A stretch of DNA of 64,000 bases from CAVPDA01 sp963702495 (GCA_963702495.1 CAVPDA010000020.1:51254-115253); one strand, 5' to 3'; positions 8,823 through 17,354 are shown, counted from the stretch's first letter. Notes: generated by a model from the sequence alone, not told the origin. Translations and numbers: made by a program.

Positions 8823-9644
8823 GGTTGCGTCCAGTCCACCCAGCCGAAGTGCCACGTCGCCAGCACCAGCAGCGCCGAAGGCGATGCGATACCAGGCGAA
8901 GGCCGTGAAATCATGGGTGCTGATGAAGCGCAGCAGGGCGCGCACCGCAATGAAGGCCGAGACGAAAGCCGCGACGAAGCCGATCGCGAACATGCCGAGG
9001 TCGTGGGCGGCGAGCAGGCTCTGCTCCTTGTACAACTGGTAGAGGGTCGCGATGCCCAGGGTCGGAATGGCGAGGAAGAAGGAGAACTCGGTCGCCGCCT
9101 TGCGCGACAGGCCGAACAGCAGGCCGCCGATGATGGTGGCGCCGGAGCGGGACATTCCCGGCAGCAGGGCGAAGGCCTGCGCCAGCCCGAGCTTGAGCGC
9201 ATCGAGCGCCGTCACGTCGTCCACCGACTCGACACGAATGCGATGCTGGCGCCGCTCGGCCCACAGGATCACGACGGCGCCGACGATCGAGGTCACGGCC
9301 ACGGTCACGGGATTGAACAGAAAGGCCTTGATCTGCTTGCCGAACGCCAGCCCCAGCAGGGCCAGCGGCAGGAAGGCGATGAACAGGTTGAGGACGAAGC
9401 GCTGCGCCTGCCGCTCCCGCGTCAAACCGGCCAGTACGGCGCCGATCTTGGCCCGGTATTCCCAGACCACCGCCAGGATTGCCCCGGACTGGATCACGAT
9501 CTCGAACAGCTTGCCCTTGTCGTCGTTGAAATTGAGCAGGTCGCCGACGACGATGAGGTGGCCGGTGCTGGAAATCGGCAGGAATTCGGTGAGTCCTTCG
9601 ACGATGCCCAGTATCAGGGCCTTGAAAAGCAGGATCGGATCCAT
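8819..9644 (-). CDS. uppP: undecaprenyl-diphosphatase, apparent frameshift near its end
   Basis: Membrane enzyme that recycles undecaprenyl diphosphate to the lipid carrier used for peptidoglycan; some members give bacitracin resistance. The N-terminal signature GLTEFLPISSTGHL and the second motif LPGMSRSGATI are intact, with multiple hydrophobic helices. After FAWYRIAFG (about 8880) the frame must change for the family C-terminus LLVLATWHFGWVDWTQP to be read, ending at the TGA at 8819. The span is 826 bases, not a multiple of three, which fits loss of two bases in a GCGC run. Unshifted, the frame continues into yqiA. Since UppP activity is usually needed, a sequence error is the simplest explanation. 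Confidence 0.88.
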
Positions 9645-9712
9645 CGGCAGGCGGTGTTGGCGGGGAGGGCGCGCATTATAGCGTGCGCGACCTGCGCGAT
9701 TGCCTCAGGCCG

Positions 9713-9840
9713 TAGGGTGCGCACTCCCTCACCCCCGACCCCTCTCCCGAAAGGGCGAGGGGAGGCTCGACCCTCCTCTCCCCCGTCCCGGGGGAGAGGT
9801 TGGGAGAGAGGGCTGGCGCACCGCTCGGCGGCGGTTGAAT
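9713..9840. repeat. composite intergenic palindromic repeat
   Basis: The gap between uppP and the pseudouridine synthase (9645-9917) holds two stacked CCCTC/GGGAG hairpins: one at about 9739-9762 and a perfect 10-base stem at 9775-9784/9790-9799 with a 5-base loop. It is preceded by GTAGGGTGCGCAC, the start of the other repeat type seen at 16.1 and 19.3 kb. A related CCCTCTCCC element lies inside the decayed restriction gene at about 14.52 kb. Such elements are common intergenic repeats in high-GC proteobacteria. No T-run follows, so it is not an obvious intrinsic terminator. Confidence 0.7.
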
Positions 9841-9917
9841 TGGCGCGCCGGAGCTCGCCACCGGCAACGGGGGAGTGGAGTCGGGCGGCGGGGAAATGCC
9901 CACCCCGCGCGCCGGGC

Positions 9918-10775
9918 TCAGAATTTCTCGTCGGCCCGCAGATAGCGCCATTTGCCCGGCGGCAGCTTGCCCAGCACGACGCTGCCGATGCGGATGCGCT
10001 TGAGGCCGACGACCTTGAGGCCGACCAGTTCGCACATGCGCCGGATCTGGCGCTTCTTGCCTTCGCGCAGCACGAAGCGCAACTGGTCCTCGTTCTGCCA
10101 CGACACCTTGGCCGGCTTCAGCTTGGCGCCGTCCAGCGACAGGCCGTAGTTGAGTTGGCGCAGCGCCTGCGGCGACAGCGTGCCTTCGACGCGCACCAGA
10201 TACTCCTTCTCGACGGTCGAATCGTCGCCGATGAGCCTGCGCGCGACGCGGCCGTCCTGGGTGAACACCAGCAGGCCGCTGGAGTCGATGTCGAGCCGTC
10301 CGGCCGGCGCCAGACCGCGCAGGTGGCTCGGCTGGAAGCGCAGCGGCAGCGGGTCTTCCGACCAGCGATTCTGCGCTCGCAACAGCACCATCGCCGGCCT
10401 GTAGCCTTCCTCGGCCTGGCCCGAGACATAGCTGATCGGCTTGTGCAGCAGGAAGGTCACCGCTTCGCCCTGCAGCCTCGTCGCCGCCGGGTCGATCTCG
10501 ATGCGGACATCGGGCGCCACCCGCGTGCCCAGTACGCTCACCACCTGGCCATCGACGCGCACCCAGCCGCTGCGGATCCACTCGTCGGCTTCGCGGCGCG
10601 AGCACAGTTCGCGTTCGCTCATGATTTTGGACAGGCGCGGCAAGTCGGGCCTTGCGCCGGTCGTCGCGGCGTGGCGGGCGGCGCGGGACCGCGTCGGCGG
10701 CACGACGGACTCGGGCAGTACTGGTCCGTAGAACCGCTGCTTGGCCGTGGTTGCGCCGGCAGCGTCCTGGTGCAA
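9918..10775 (-). CDS. RsuA/RluB/RluF-family pseudouridine synthase
   Basis: Isomerises specific uridines in ribosomal RNA. An S4 RNA-binding domain (RLSKIMSERELCSRREADEWI, about 47-67) precedes the catalytic domain. Catalytic D162 lies in PAGRLDIDSSG, and the late KRQIRRMCEL motif is typical. In sequence it is closest to RluF-like members (23S rRNA). The first usable codon in this frame is a TTG at 10775, giving 285 residues, but it is unlikely to be the real start. The open frame runs upstream to 11018 as an A/P/K/R-rich stretch that appears to connect, through a one-base shift, to an ATG at 11121 (next entry). Confidence 0.88.
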   Translation of the reverse strand: MHQDAAGATTAKQRFYGPVLPESVVPPTRSRAARHAATTGARPDLPRLSKIMSERELCSRREADEWIRSGWVRVDGQVVSVLGTRVAPDVRIEIDPAATRLQGEAVTFLLHKPISYVSGQAEEGYRPAMVLLRAQNRWSEDPLPLRFQPSHLRGLAPAGRLDIDSSGLLVFTQDGRVARRLIGDDSTVEKEYLVRVEGTLSPQALRQLNYGLSLDGAKLKPAKVSWQNEDQLRFVLREGKKRQIRRMCELVGLKVVGLKRIRIGSVVLGKLPPGKWRYLRADEKF

Positions 10776-11121
10776 GGGCTCAGAACGCGGAGCCGGCTGC
10801 GAGTCATCGCTGGCGGGCGCATGTCCGCGCGGCGCGGCGGTACGCGGGCGCGGCGGGCGGACCGACGCGGGCGGAGCCTCCGCCTTGCGGCGATCGGACG
10901 AGAATGTTGGCGTCCTGCGCGGCGCTGCCGGCCGCTGCGCCTTGCCGGTAGCAGTGCGGGTATCGACAGCGGAAGGCGCGGCGGCAGGCGCTGCGTCAGC
11001 TTCGGGCTTCTTTCGCTAGCGGCTTGACGCCGAATTTGGGGCGCACGGTGCCTGTCCGCGTCGTCGCAGGTTGCGGCGTTTCGGGCTTGTCGGGCAGCTT
11101 GAGCGTGGGGCGTCGTGGCAT
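10776..11121 (-). other. frameshifted N-terminal extension of the pseudouridine synthase
   Basis: Reading down from ATG 11121 gives MPRRPTLKLPDKPETPQP and continues 41 codons to a TGA at 10996. From 11015 the frame of the synthase is open and reads KKPEADAAPAAAP and then a P/A/R-rich tail. Removing one A near 11021-11024 joins the two as PLAKKPEADAAP, with no other change. Betaproteobacterial pseudouridine synthases often have such basic A/P-rich extensions, so I read 9918-11121 as one gene with an indel. The alternative is a shorter protein started at TTG 10775. Confidence 0.6.
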
Positions 11122-11225
11122 AGCGCGGCGGCATTTTGGGACTGCGCGCAGTCTAAGCCAGAAGCGCCCGCGGAAACAGGGCGCCGCGGGAGAATTCCTC
11201 GCATTTTGCGGCGGTTCAGCAATGC

Positions 11226-11240
11226 GGTAAGATTCTTACC
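11226..11240. promoter_or_regulatory. palindrome over the vapB promoter
   Basis: GGTAAGA-T-TCTTACC, a 15-base near-perfect palindrome, starts 42 bases before the vapB ATG. A weak promoter can be drawn across it (TTGCGG, 16 bases, TAAGAT), with the -10 hexamer inside the palindrome. This is the usual place for autoregulation by an AbrB-type antitoxin or its toxin complex. The assignment is an inference from position and symmetry. Confidence 0.5.
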
Positions 11241-11267
11241 ACACGCCAGTAATACCACGGAGGCATC

Positions 11268-11516
11268 ATGCGCATCACCAGCAAGGGTCAGGTCACCATT
11301 CCCCAGGCCATCCGCGAGCAGGCCGGACTGCTTCCCGGCAGCGAGGTCGAATTCGTCATCGAGGGCGGCAGGGTCGTCATCAAGCCGGTACAGCCGGCGG
11401 GCCGCACCTGGGCGCGGGAAGCGCTCGAACGCGCGCGCGGCAGCGGCAACAATCCGATGTTCAAGGGTTGGACCACCGACCAGATCATGCATTTCCTGCG
11501 CGGCGACGACGACTGA
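11268..11516 (+). CDS. vapB: VapB-type antitoxin (SpoVT/AbrB fold)
   Basis: Labile antitoxin and DNA-binding autoregulator that neutralises the downstream PIN toxin. The 82 residues have an N-terminal swapped-hairpin AbrB domain (MRITSKGQVTIPQAIREQAGL, GSEVEF..GGRVVIKP) and a C-terminal toxin-binding tail rich in W/R/D. A GGAG ribosome binding site lies 7 bases upstream of the ATG. Its TGA shares one base with the ATG of vapC. It opens the accessory island that runs to about 16.0 kb. Confidence 0.9.
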   Translation: MRITSKGQVTIPQAIREQAGLLPGSEVEFVIEGGRVVIKPVQPAGRTWAREALERARGSGNNPMFKGWTTDQIMHFLRGDDD

Positions 11517-11983
11517 TGCCCTCTGGCTCCCGCCGCGCGCCGCGCCTGCGCGAGCCCTCTGCCGACTACTTGGCGCCGCGCCCGGTGATGGTGGACAGCA
11601 ACGTGCTGATCGACGTCATCGAGAACGATCCGCACTGGGCCGAGTGGTCGGTGGCGCAACTCGAAGCGGCCATGCTGGACGGCGGCCTCGTCATCAATCC
11701 CATCATCTACGCCGAAATCGCCGCCGGCTTCGCCGATATCGAAACGCTGGAAGCCGCGATCGCGCCCTTTCGCCTGATCCGCGAACCGTTGCCGTGGGAA
11801 GCGGCCTTCATGACGAGCCAGGCCTACCAGCGCTACCGCAAGCGCGGCGGCGCGAAACGCTCGCCCATGCCCGACTTCTACATCGGCGCCCACGCCTCCC
11901 TCGGCGGCTACCGGCTGCTCACGCGCGATCCGCTGCGCTATCGCGAATATTTCTCGAAGCTGGAAGTCATCTCGCCGGCCTGA
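11516..11983 (+). CDS. vapC: VapC-type PIN-domain toxin
   Basis: Mg2+-dependent endoribonuclease that targets tRNA or rRNA when not bound by VapB. PIN acidic residues are visible: D in MVDSNVLIDVI, E in IIYAEI, D in SPMPDFYIGAHA, and the final D in LLTRDPLRY. The start at 11516 (TGATG overlap with vapB) gives 155 residues with about 25 extra before the first strand; an internal ATG at 11588 would start just at the PIN domain. The overlap makes the first more likely. It is followed by the MmeI-type gene after 17 bases. Confidence 0.9.
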   Translation: MPSGSRRAPRLREPSADYLAPRPVMVDSNVLIDVIENDPHWAEWSVAQLEAAMLDGGLVINPIIYAEIAAGFADIETLEAAIAPFRLIREPLPWEAAFMTSQAYQRYRKRGGAKRSPMPDFYIGAHASLGGYRLLTRDPLRYREYFSKLEVISPA

Positions 11984-12000
11984 TCCCGACGCCATAACCG

Positions 12001-14849
12001 ATGCCGCTCTCCTGGAACGAGATCAAGAGCCGCGCCCACGCCTTCTCGAAGACGTGGGCAGCGGAAACGTCAGAGCGTGCCGAGGCGCAGAGCTTCTGGA
12101 ACGAGTTCTTCGCCATATTCGGACTGGAACGCCGGCGCGTGGCGATGTTCGAGAAACAGGTGCAGCTTTCCCGCGCCGGCGAGCGCATCAAGCGCGGGCG
12201 CATCGACGCCTTCTGGAAGGGCAAGCTGCTGATCGAGCACAAGAGCGCGGGCGAAAGCCTGGACCGCGCCTTCGTCCAGGCAGCGGACTATTTCGATGCG
12301 CTGCCGGCGCGGGACCTGCCGCGCCATATCCTGGTGTCGGACTTCGCGCGCTTTCGCCTTTACGATCTGGAGGCGGAGGGCGAGGCGGGCAGCGAGGTCG
12401 AGTTTCGCCTCGCCGATCTGCACAAGCACATCAAGCGCTTCGCCTTCATCGCCGGCTACACGGTGCAGGAGATCCGGCCCCAGAACCCGGTCAACATCAA
12501 GGCCGCCGAGCGCATGGGCCGGTTGCACGACGCGCTCAAGGCCAGCGGCTACACCGGCCATGCGCTGGAAGTCCTGCTGGTACGGCTGCTGTTTTGCCTC
12601 TTCGCCGACGACACCGGCATTTTCCAGCCGGCGGGCGCGCTGCGCATCTGGATCGAGGAGCGCACAGCCGCCGATGGCAGCGATCTCGGCCCGCAACTGG
12701 CGCAGTTGTTCCAGATACTGAACACGCCGGAGGAACGGCGCAGCACGGCACTGGATGCCCAGGTGCACGCCTTCCCCTACGTCGATGGCCGGCTGTTCGA
12801 GGAAGCGCTGCCTCTGGCTGCCTTTGACGCGCCGATGCGAGAGGCCCTGCTGGATGCCTGCGCGCTGGATTGGAGCGCCATAAGTCCGGCCATCTTCGGC
12901 GCCCTGTTCCAGTCCATCATGGACGAGAAGGCGCGGCGCAACCTCGGCGCCCACTACACCAGCGAGGAGAACATTCTCAAGCTGATCAAGCCGCTGTTCC
13001 TCGATGCGCTGTGGGAGGAGTTCAACAAGGCTCGCAACAATCGCAACAGGCTGTTCGAGTTCCACAAGAAGCTGCGCGGCCTGACGTTCCTCGACCCCGC
13101 CTGCGGCTGCGGCAATTTTCTCGTGGTGGCGTACCGTGAACTGCGGCTGCTGGAACTGGACCTGCTGCGCGCCTCCCGCGACCTCGCCGACGCCCATTCG
13201 CAGCGTCTGTTCGACACCAACCTGCACCAGGAAGTGAGCATCGACGTGGACCAGTTCCACGGCATCGAGATCGAGGAATTCCCGGCGCAGATCGCCCAGG
13301 TCGCCCTGTGGCTGATCGACCACCAGATGAACGTGCGCGTGTCCGAGGAATTCGGCCTCTACTTCGCGCGCATCCCGCTCAAGAGCACGCCGCACATCGT
13401 CCATGGCAATGCGCTGCGGCTGGACTGGAACGCGGTGCTGTCTGCCAAGCGGGCGAGCTATGTCATGGGCAATCCGCCGTTCGTCGGCAAGCAGCATCAG
13501 AACGCGGAACAGAAGGCCGACTTTGAAGTGGTCTGTGCCGGCATCAAGAGCGCAGGCGTGCTCGATTTTGTGGCAGCGTGGTACGTCAAGGCAGCGCGCT
13601 ACGCCGGACTTGCGGAAGGAAACCGGCCACGCTTTGCGTTCGTTTCCACCAACAGCATCACGCAGGGTGAACAGGTCGGGGTGCTGTGGGGCTGGCTGCT
13701 CGCTCAGGGCATGCACATCCATTTTGCCCACCGCACCTTCCGGTGGAGCAACGAGGCCCGCGGGGTCGCCGCGGTGCATTGCGTCATCATCGGCTTCGCC
13801 GCGTTCCAGGCGGAACGCAAGAAGATCTATGAATACGAGGACATACGCGGCGAGCCCCATGTGCTTAGCGCAACGAACATCAACCCGTACCTTGTTGACG
13901 GTCCTTCAGTCGTATTGCCGAGCAGAGTGACGCCGATATGTTTCGTGCCCGCAATGGGCTATGGGAGCGAACCTACGGATGGTGGCCACCTTCTGTTATC
14001 GCTTGACGAGCGTAATGCCAACTGATTGCAGGACGAGCCACGCGCGGCGCGATGGATTCGTCCGTTCTTGAATGCCGGATGAATTCTTATACAGAACGCA
14101 ACATTTCTGTTTGTGGCTGGTGGACTGTCCTCCATCTGAATTACGATCGATGCCTTCTGTATTGCGGAGGGTTGAAGCCGTCCGTAGCATGCGTAGCGCA
14201 AGCGCGAAGGCACCAACGAGGGACAAGGCATCGACTCCCACGGTATTTCGCAGAGATTCGTCAGCCCAATTCGAACTATCTGTTGGTTCCCGCGCATACA
14301 TCAGAGGGCCGCCTCTACATTCCAATTGGGTTACGTACCGCCCGAGTCTATTTGCCGGTAATGCGAATTTTGCGATCGCGGATGCAGGGTTGTTTCACTT
14401 TGGCATTCTCACTTCAACCATGCACAACGCCTGGGTGCGCTACACCTGCGGCCGATTGGAGAGCCGACTACCGCTATTCCGCCGCCATCGTCTACAACAA
14501 CTTCCCCTGGCCGGAATCCCTCACTCCCAGCCCCTCTCCCGGCGGGAGTGGGGAGCAGAGTGCAGTTGCGCTGCGAATGCGGATTGAAGCCGCCGCCCGG
14601 GGTGTGCTCGATGCGCGGGCGCAGTTTCCCGAATCCTCGTTGGCCGACCTCTACGACCCGCTGGCCATGCCACCGATTCTGGTGAAGGCGCATCAGGCGC
14701 TGGACCGCGCGGTGGACGCCGCTTACGGCAAGCGCGACTTCAGGAGCGACGCCGAGCGGGTGGCCTTCCTGTTCACGCTTTACCAGAAATACACCTCGTT
14801 GCTGCCGGGCGAGCAGTCGCGAGGACCGGCTCGACGGCGGCCGAACTGA
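12001..14849 (+). pseudogene. MmeI-type (type IIL) restriction-modification protein, decayed 3' part
   Basis: Single-chain restriction-modification enzyme. The first 674 codons are open. An N-terminal PD-ExK nuclease is seen as D69, E79, K81 (spacing D-x9-E-x-K, as in MmeI), followed by a helical linker and an adenine methyltransferase with FLDPACGCGNFL at 363-374 and NPPF at 491-494. A TGA at 14023 ends the frame, but homology continues: DEPRAARWIRPFLNAG in the same frame, then DEFLYRTQHFCLWLVD and GLFHFGILTSTMHNAWVR in a second frame, and NSNYLLVPAHTSEGRLYIPIG and IVYNNFPWPE to the end in a third. At least four frame changes lie in 14023-14470, all in the target-recognition region. A repeat unit also interrupts the C-terminus. 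It is probably inactive. Confidence 0.85.
14518..14560. repeat. CCCTCTCCC-type repeat inside the decayed gene
   Basis: A palindromic unit (CCCCTCTCCC then GGGAGTGGGG) lies between the conserved YNNFPWPE segment and the C-terminal helices of the MmeI-type gene. It is read in frame as a low-complexity LTPSPSPGGSGE-type insert. The same family occurs at 9739-9799. Location within a coding frame is unusual for this type of element and fits the decayed state of the host gene. Confidence 0.65.
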
Positions 14850-14864
14850 AGGTCGCCCTCCGGC

Positions 14865-15287
14865 TTACTTCCCGCCCAGCTTGAGCGGAGTGACCCTGCC
14901 CGACCTGTGCAGGGAAAAGAACGCCGGCGGCCGATAATGGCGGGCGAGCCGGACCATCGCCGGGTAGGCATCGACCAGGATCGCCCCGGTTTCCGCGGCG
15001 GGCAGCCCGCCCTGGGTGAAGACGAACAGCCACAGGCGTGCGCGCACTACGGCAGCCTGCTCGTTGACCTTGTAGCGGATGCGCTGATCGCGCGTCACGA
15101 TCAGCCAACCTTCGTCGGCGACGCCGGTGAGCCATTCGTCATCCGGTGCCGCCGGTGCGAAGCGCTGGTTGTGCGCGATGAAAGGAATGTCGGCCGACTC
15201 AAGCGCTTTTCCCAGCGCTCTGCTCCACGCGCAGCGATCGATGAAGAGCGTGGGCCGCTCAGGCAGCGCGGCGCTGTTCCAACTCAA
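14865..15287 (-). CDS. PIN-like toxin of the VapC45/DUF5615-like type
   Basis: Probable ribonuclease toxin. The 140 residues include LFIDRCAWSRALGKAL near the N-terminus and WLIVTRDQRIRYK in the middle, the acidic/TRD pattern of PIN-like single-domain toxins paired with DUF433 antitoxins. The frame begins with a TTG at 15287 inside the antitoxin gene (29-base overlap), with GGAAG about 9 bases upstream; no ATG is available before the first conserved residue. The overlap supports co-translation with the antitoxin. Family membership is recognised by pattern only. Confidence 0.75.
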   Translation of the reverse strand: MSWNSAALPERPTLFIDRCAWSRALGKALESADIPFIAHNQRFAPAAPDDEWLTGVADEGWLIVTRDQRIRYKVNEQAAVVRARLWLFVFTQGGLPAAETGAILVDAYPAMVRLARHYRPPAFFSLHRSGRVTPLKLGGK

Positions 15288-15978
15288 ACCGGATCGCTTC
15301 CCAAATATCGCTCTGGTCTACGCCATAGTCCGCGGCCATCTCCTCGGGCGAATCGCCGGCTCGGAAGCGGTCCTCGATCACGTCGGTCGTGACGCCCGCC
15401 TTGACCAGCGCGGGGCGGCCGAACGCCAAACGGGGGTCGATGACGATGGCGGTCGGTTGGTCGGCGAGATCGGACCGGCTGCGCGTGAAGGGGAAAAGGC
15501 GTACCGGCGTACCGTCAAGGTCGCGCTCGATCCGCGAAAGTGCACGCTCGAACTCGCCACGCAACGCCTGCTGACCCTGCTTCGACACGTTGAGCAACTG
15601 CGAGGCGTGGGCGACGAACAGGTCGATGCCGTTGGTTTGGAACTGCGTGTCGAGCAGCGGTCGCGGCGACGACAGCTTCTCTCTCACGTACTCGAGGCTG
15701 CGGCGCACCTTGGGCAGGGTGACGCGATGGTGGCGCCGGATTGCCGACAGAACATGCAGCTCGCACAGGTTGGCGAAGGACAGCAGGAGGTTGCGCCGGT
15801 CCGCCGGCTTGATCACCGGTTTGAAATGCTTCTCCGCGCCGCCCGCTGCACGGTACGTTTGGCCGAAGCACCACGCCTTGACGGTAGCCGGAGGCAGGCC
15901 GAGGATGCGCGCCGCCTCGGCGCTTCCATAGGCTGGTCGATCGAAAACCGTCACCTCGCGAACATCATTGCTTCCCAT
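15259..15978 (-). CDS. DUF433-type antitoxin with N-terminal HTH
   Basis: Likely antitoxin and regulator for the PIN-like toxin downstream. The 239 residues have a MerR-like or HTH N-terminal part (YGSAEAARILGLPPATVKAW), a middle region, and a C-terminal DUF433 domain (LAFGRPALVKAGVTTDVIEDRF, then SPEEMAADYGV..SDIWEAIRFE). This is the VapB45-like layout. The ATG at 15978 is preferred over a TTG 18 bases upstream. The pair is isolated by intergenic repeats toward metK. Confidence 0.75.
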   Translation of the reverse strand: MGSNDVREVTVFDRPAYGSAEAARILGLPPATVKAWCFGQTYRAAGGAEKHFKPVIKPADRRNLLLSFANLCELHVLSAIRRHHRVTLPKVRRSLEYVREKLSSPRPLLDTQFQTNGIDLFVAHASQLLNVSKQGQQALRGEFERALSRIERDLDGTPVRLFPFTRSRSDLADQPTAIVIDPRLAFGRPALVKAGVTTDVIEDRFRAGDSPEEMAADYGVDQSDIWEAIRFELEQRRAA

Positions 15979-16079
15979 GAGCGAATCGTAGCGCAAGTTC
16001 CGGCCGGCGGCCGCCTTCCCGCTGATTCCTTTGGGAGGACCTCAGGCCCGGCGTTATGGGTTGGCGCCGCAACCATCCC

Positions 16080-16133
16080 GTAGGGCGCGCCGTGCGCGCC
16101 GGTCCAACATTCGGCGCGCACGGCGCGCCCTAC
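16080..16133. repeat. perfect 21-bp inverted repeat
   Basis: Arms at 16080-16100 and 16113-16133 are exact reverse complements, with a 12-base loop containing TCCAACATTC. The arms begin GTAGGGCGCGCC. Close relatives lie at 19328-19380 and 19407-19448. They are intergenic, GC-rich, and of the REP-like class. This one lies between the toxin-antitoxin pair and the 3' end of metK and could form a very stable hairpin in either transcript. Confidence 0.85.
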
Positions 16134-16151
16134 GTACGGCGGTCGGCCGGC

Positions 16152-17337
16152 TCAGGCCGTCGCCGTTTCGAGCTTGATGCCGGCGTCGGCGCGCAGGGCT
16201 TCCACCTTGTCCAGGTTCTCCCAGGTGAATTCCGGCTCGTCGCGGCCGAAGTGGCCGAAGGCGGCGGTCTTGCTGTAGATCGGCCGCAGCAGGTCGAGGG
16301 CCTGGATGATGCCCTTCGGCCGCAGGTCGAAATGGGCGCGCACCAGTTCGATGATCTTCTCGTCGCTGATGCGCCCGGTGCCGAAGGTATTGACCATCAG
16401 CGACACCGGCTTCGAGATGCCGATGGCGTAGGCGACCTGCAGCTCGCAACGATCCGCCAGGCCGGCGGCGACGAGGTTCTTCGCCACGTAGCGGCAGGCA
16501 TAGGCCGCCGAACGGTCCACCTTGGAGGGATCCTTGCCGGAGAAGGCGCCGCCGCCGTGCCGCGCCGCGCCGCCGTAGGTGTCGACGATGATCTTGCGTC
16601 CGGTGAGGCCGCAGTCGCCGTGGGGACCGCCGACGACGAAACGGCCGGTGGGATTGACCAGGTAGCGCGTGTTGCCGGTGAGCAGTTCCTTCGGCAGCAC
16701 GGGCTTGATGATCTCCTCGATCACGGCCTCGGAAATCTGGGCGTAGGTGACATCGGGGTCGTGCTGGGTGGAGACGACCACGGTGTCGATCGCCACCGGC
16801 TTGTTGTTGACATACCTCACCGTGAGCTGGCTCTTGGCGTCCGGGCGCACCCAGGGCAGGCGGCCGTCCTTCCGCACTTCGGCCTGGCGCTGCATGATGC
16901 GGTGCGCGTAGTAGATCGGCAGCGGCATCAGTTGGCGCGTCTCGTTGCAGGCGTAGCCGAACATCAGTCCCTGGTCGCCCGCCCCCTGGTCGAGGTCGAT
17001 GCCGGTGCCTTCGTTGACGCCTTGGGCGATGTCGGGAGATTGGCGGTTGATCGCCGTCAGCACGGCGCAAGACTTGTAGTCGAAGCCGATGTCGGAGTCG
17101 TCGTAGCCGATGCGCTTCACCGCATCGCGCGCGATCTCCATATAGTTAATATGCGCCTGGGTCGTGATCTCGCCGGAGATCACCACCAGTCCGGTCGAAC
17201 ACCAGCGTCTCGCAGGCGACACGGCCGCGCGGGTCCTGCGCTAGAATCGCGTCGAGAATTGCGTCGGAGATCTGGTCGGCGACCTTGTCGGGGTGACCTT
17301 CCGAGACCGATTCGGATGAAAACAGGTATTCGGACAT
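16152..17337 (-). CDS. metK: S-adenosylmethionine synthetase, apparent one-base frameshift
   Basis: Makes S-adenosylmethionine from methionine and ATP. The N-terminus MSEYLFSSESVSEGHPDKVADQ starts at ATG 17337 and runs normally to VACETLV. At 17198-17199 an extra base changes the frame; the protein then continues in the next frame with STGLVVISGEITTQ and is normal to the end (ACNETRQLMP, GDCGLTGRKIIVDTYGG, GGGAFSGKDP). Removing one A/T of the doublet restores a full-length enzyme of about 394 residues. MetK is essential in most bacteria, so this is more likely a sequence error than a pseudogene. It is divergent from the lpxL pair. Confidence 0.92.
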
Positions 17338-17354
17338 CTGCTCTTTCCCTTCAG

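Noticed and set aside
8256..9644. A genuine UppP-esterase fusion protein
   Set aside because: The true UppP C-terminus and stop are present in the neighbouring frame and overlap a good yqiA start, so two genes plus an indel explain the data better.
8316..11027. 903-codon open frame on the plus strand opposite uppP, yqiA and the pseudouridine synthase
   Set aside because: It is antisense to well-recognised proteins, has low-complexity composition and no domain; high-GC codon bias keeps the opposite strand open.
12070..13860. 596-codon minus-strand frame opposite the MmeI-type gene
   Set aside because: Nuclease and methyltransferase motifs are on the plus strand; the antisense frame has none.
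12001..14849. BREX PglX or a type I HsdM gene
   Set aside because: The N-terminal D-x9-E-x-K nuclease and the DPACGCGNF/NPPF order fit single-chain MmeI-type enzymes; no BREX or hsdRS genes are nearby.
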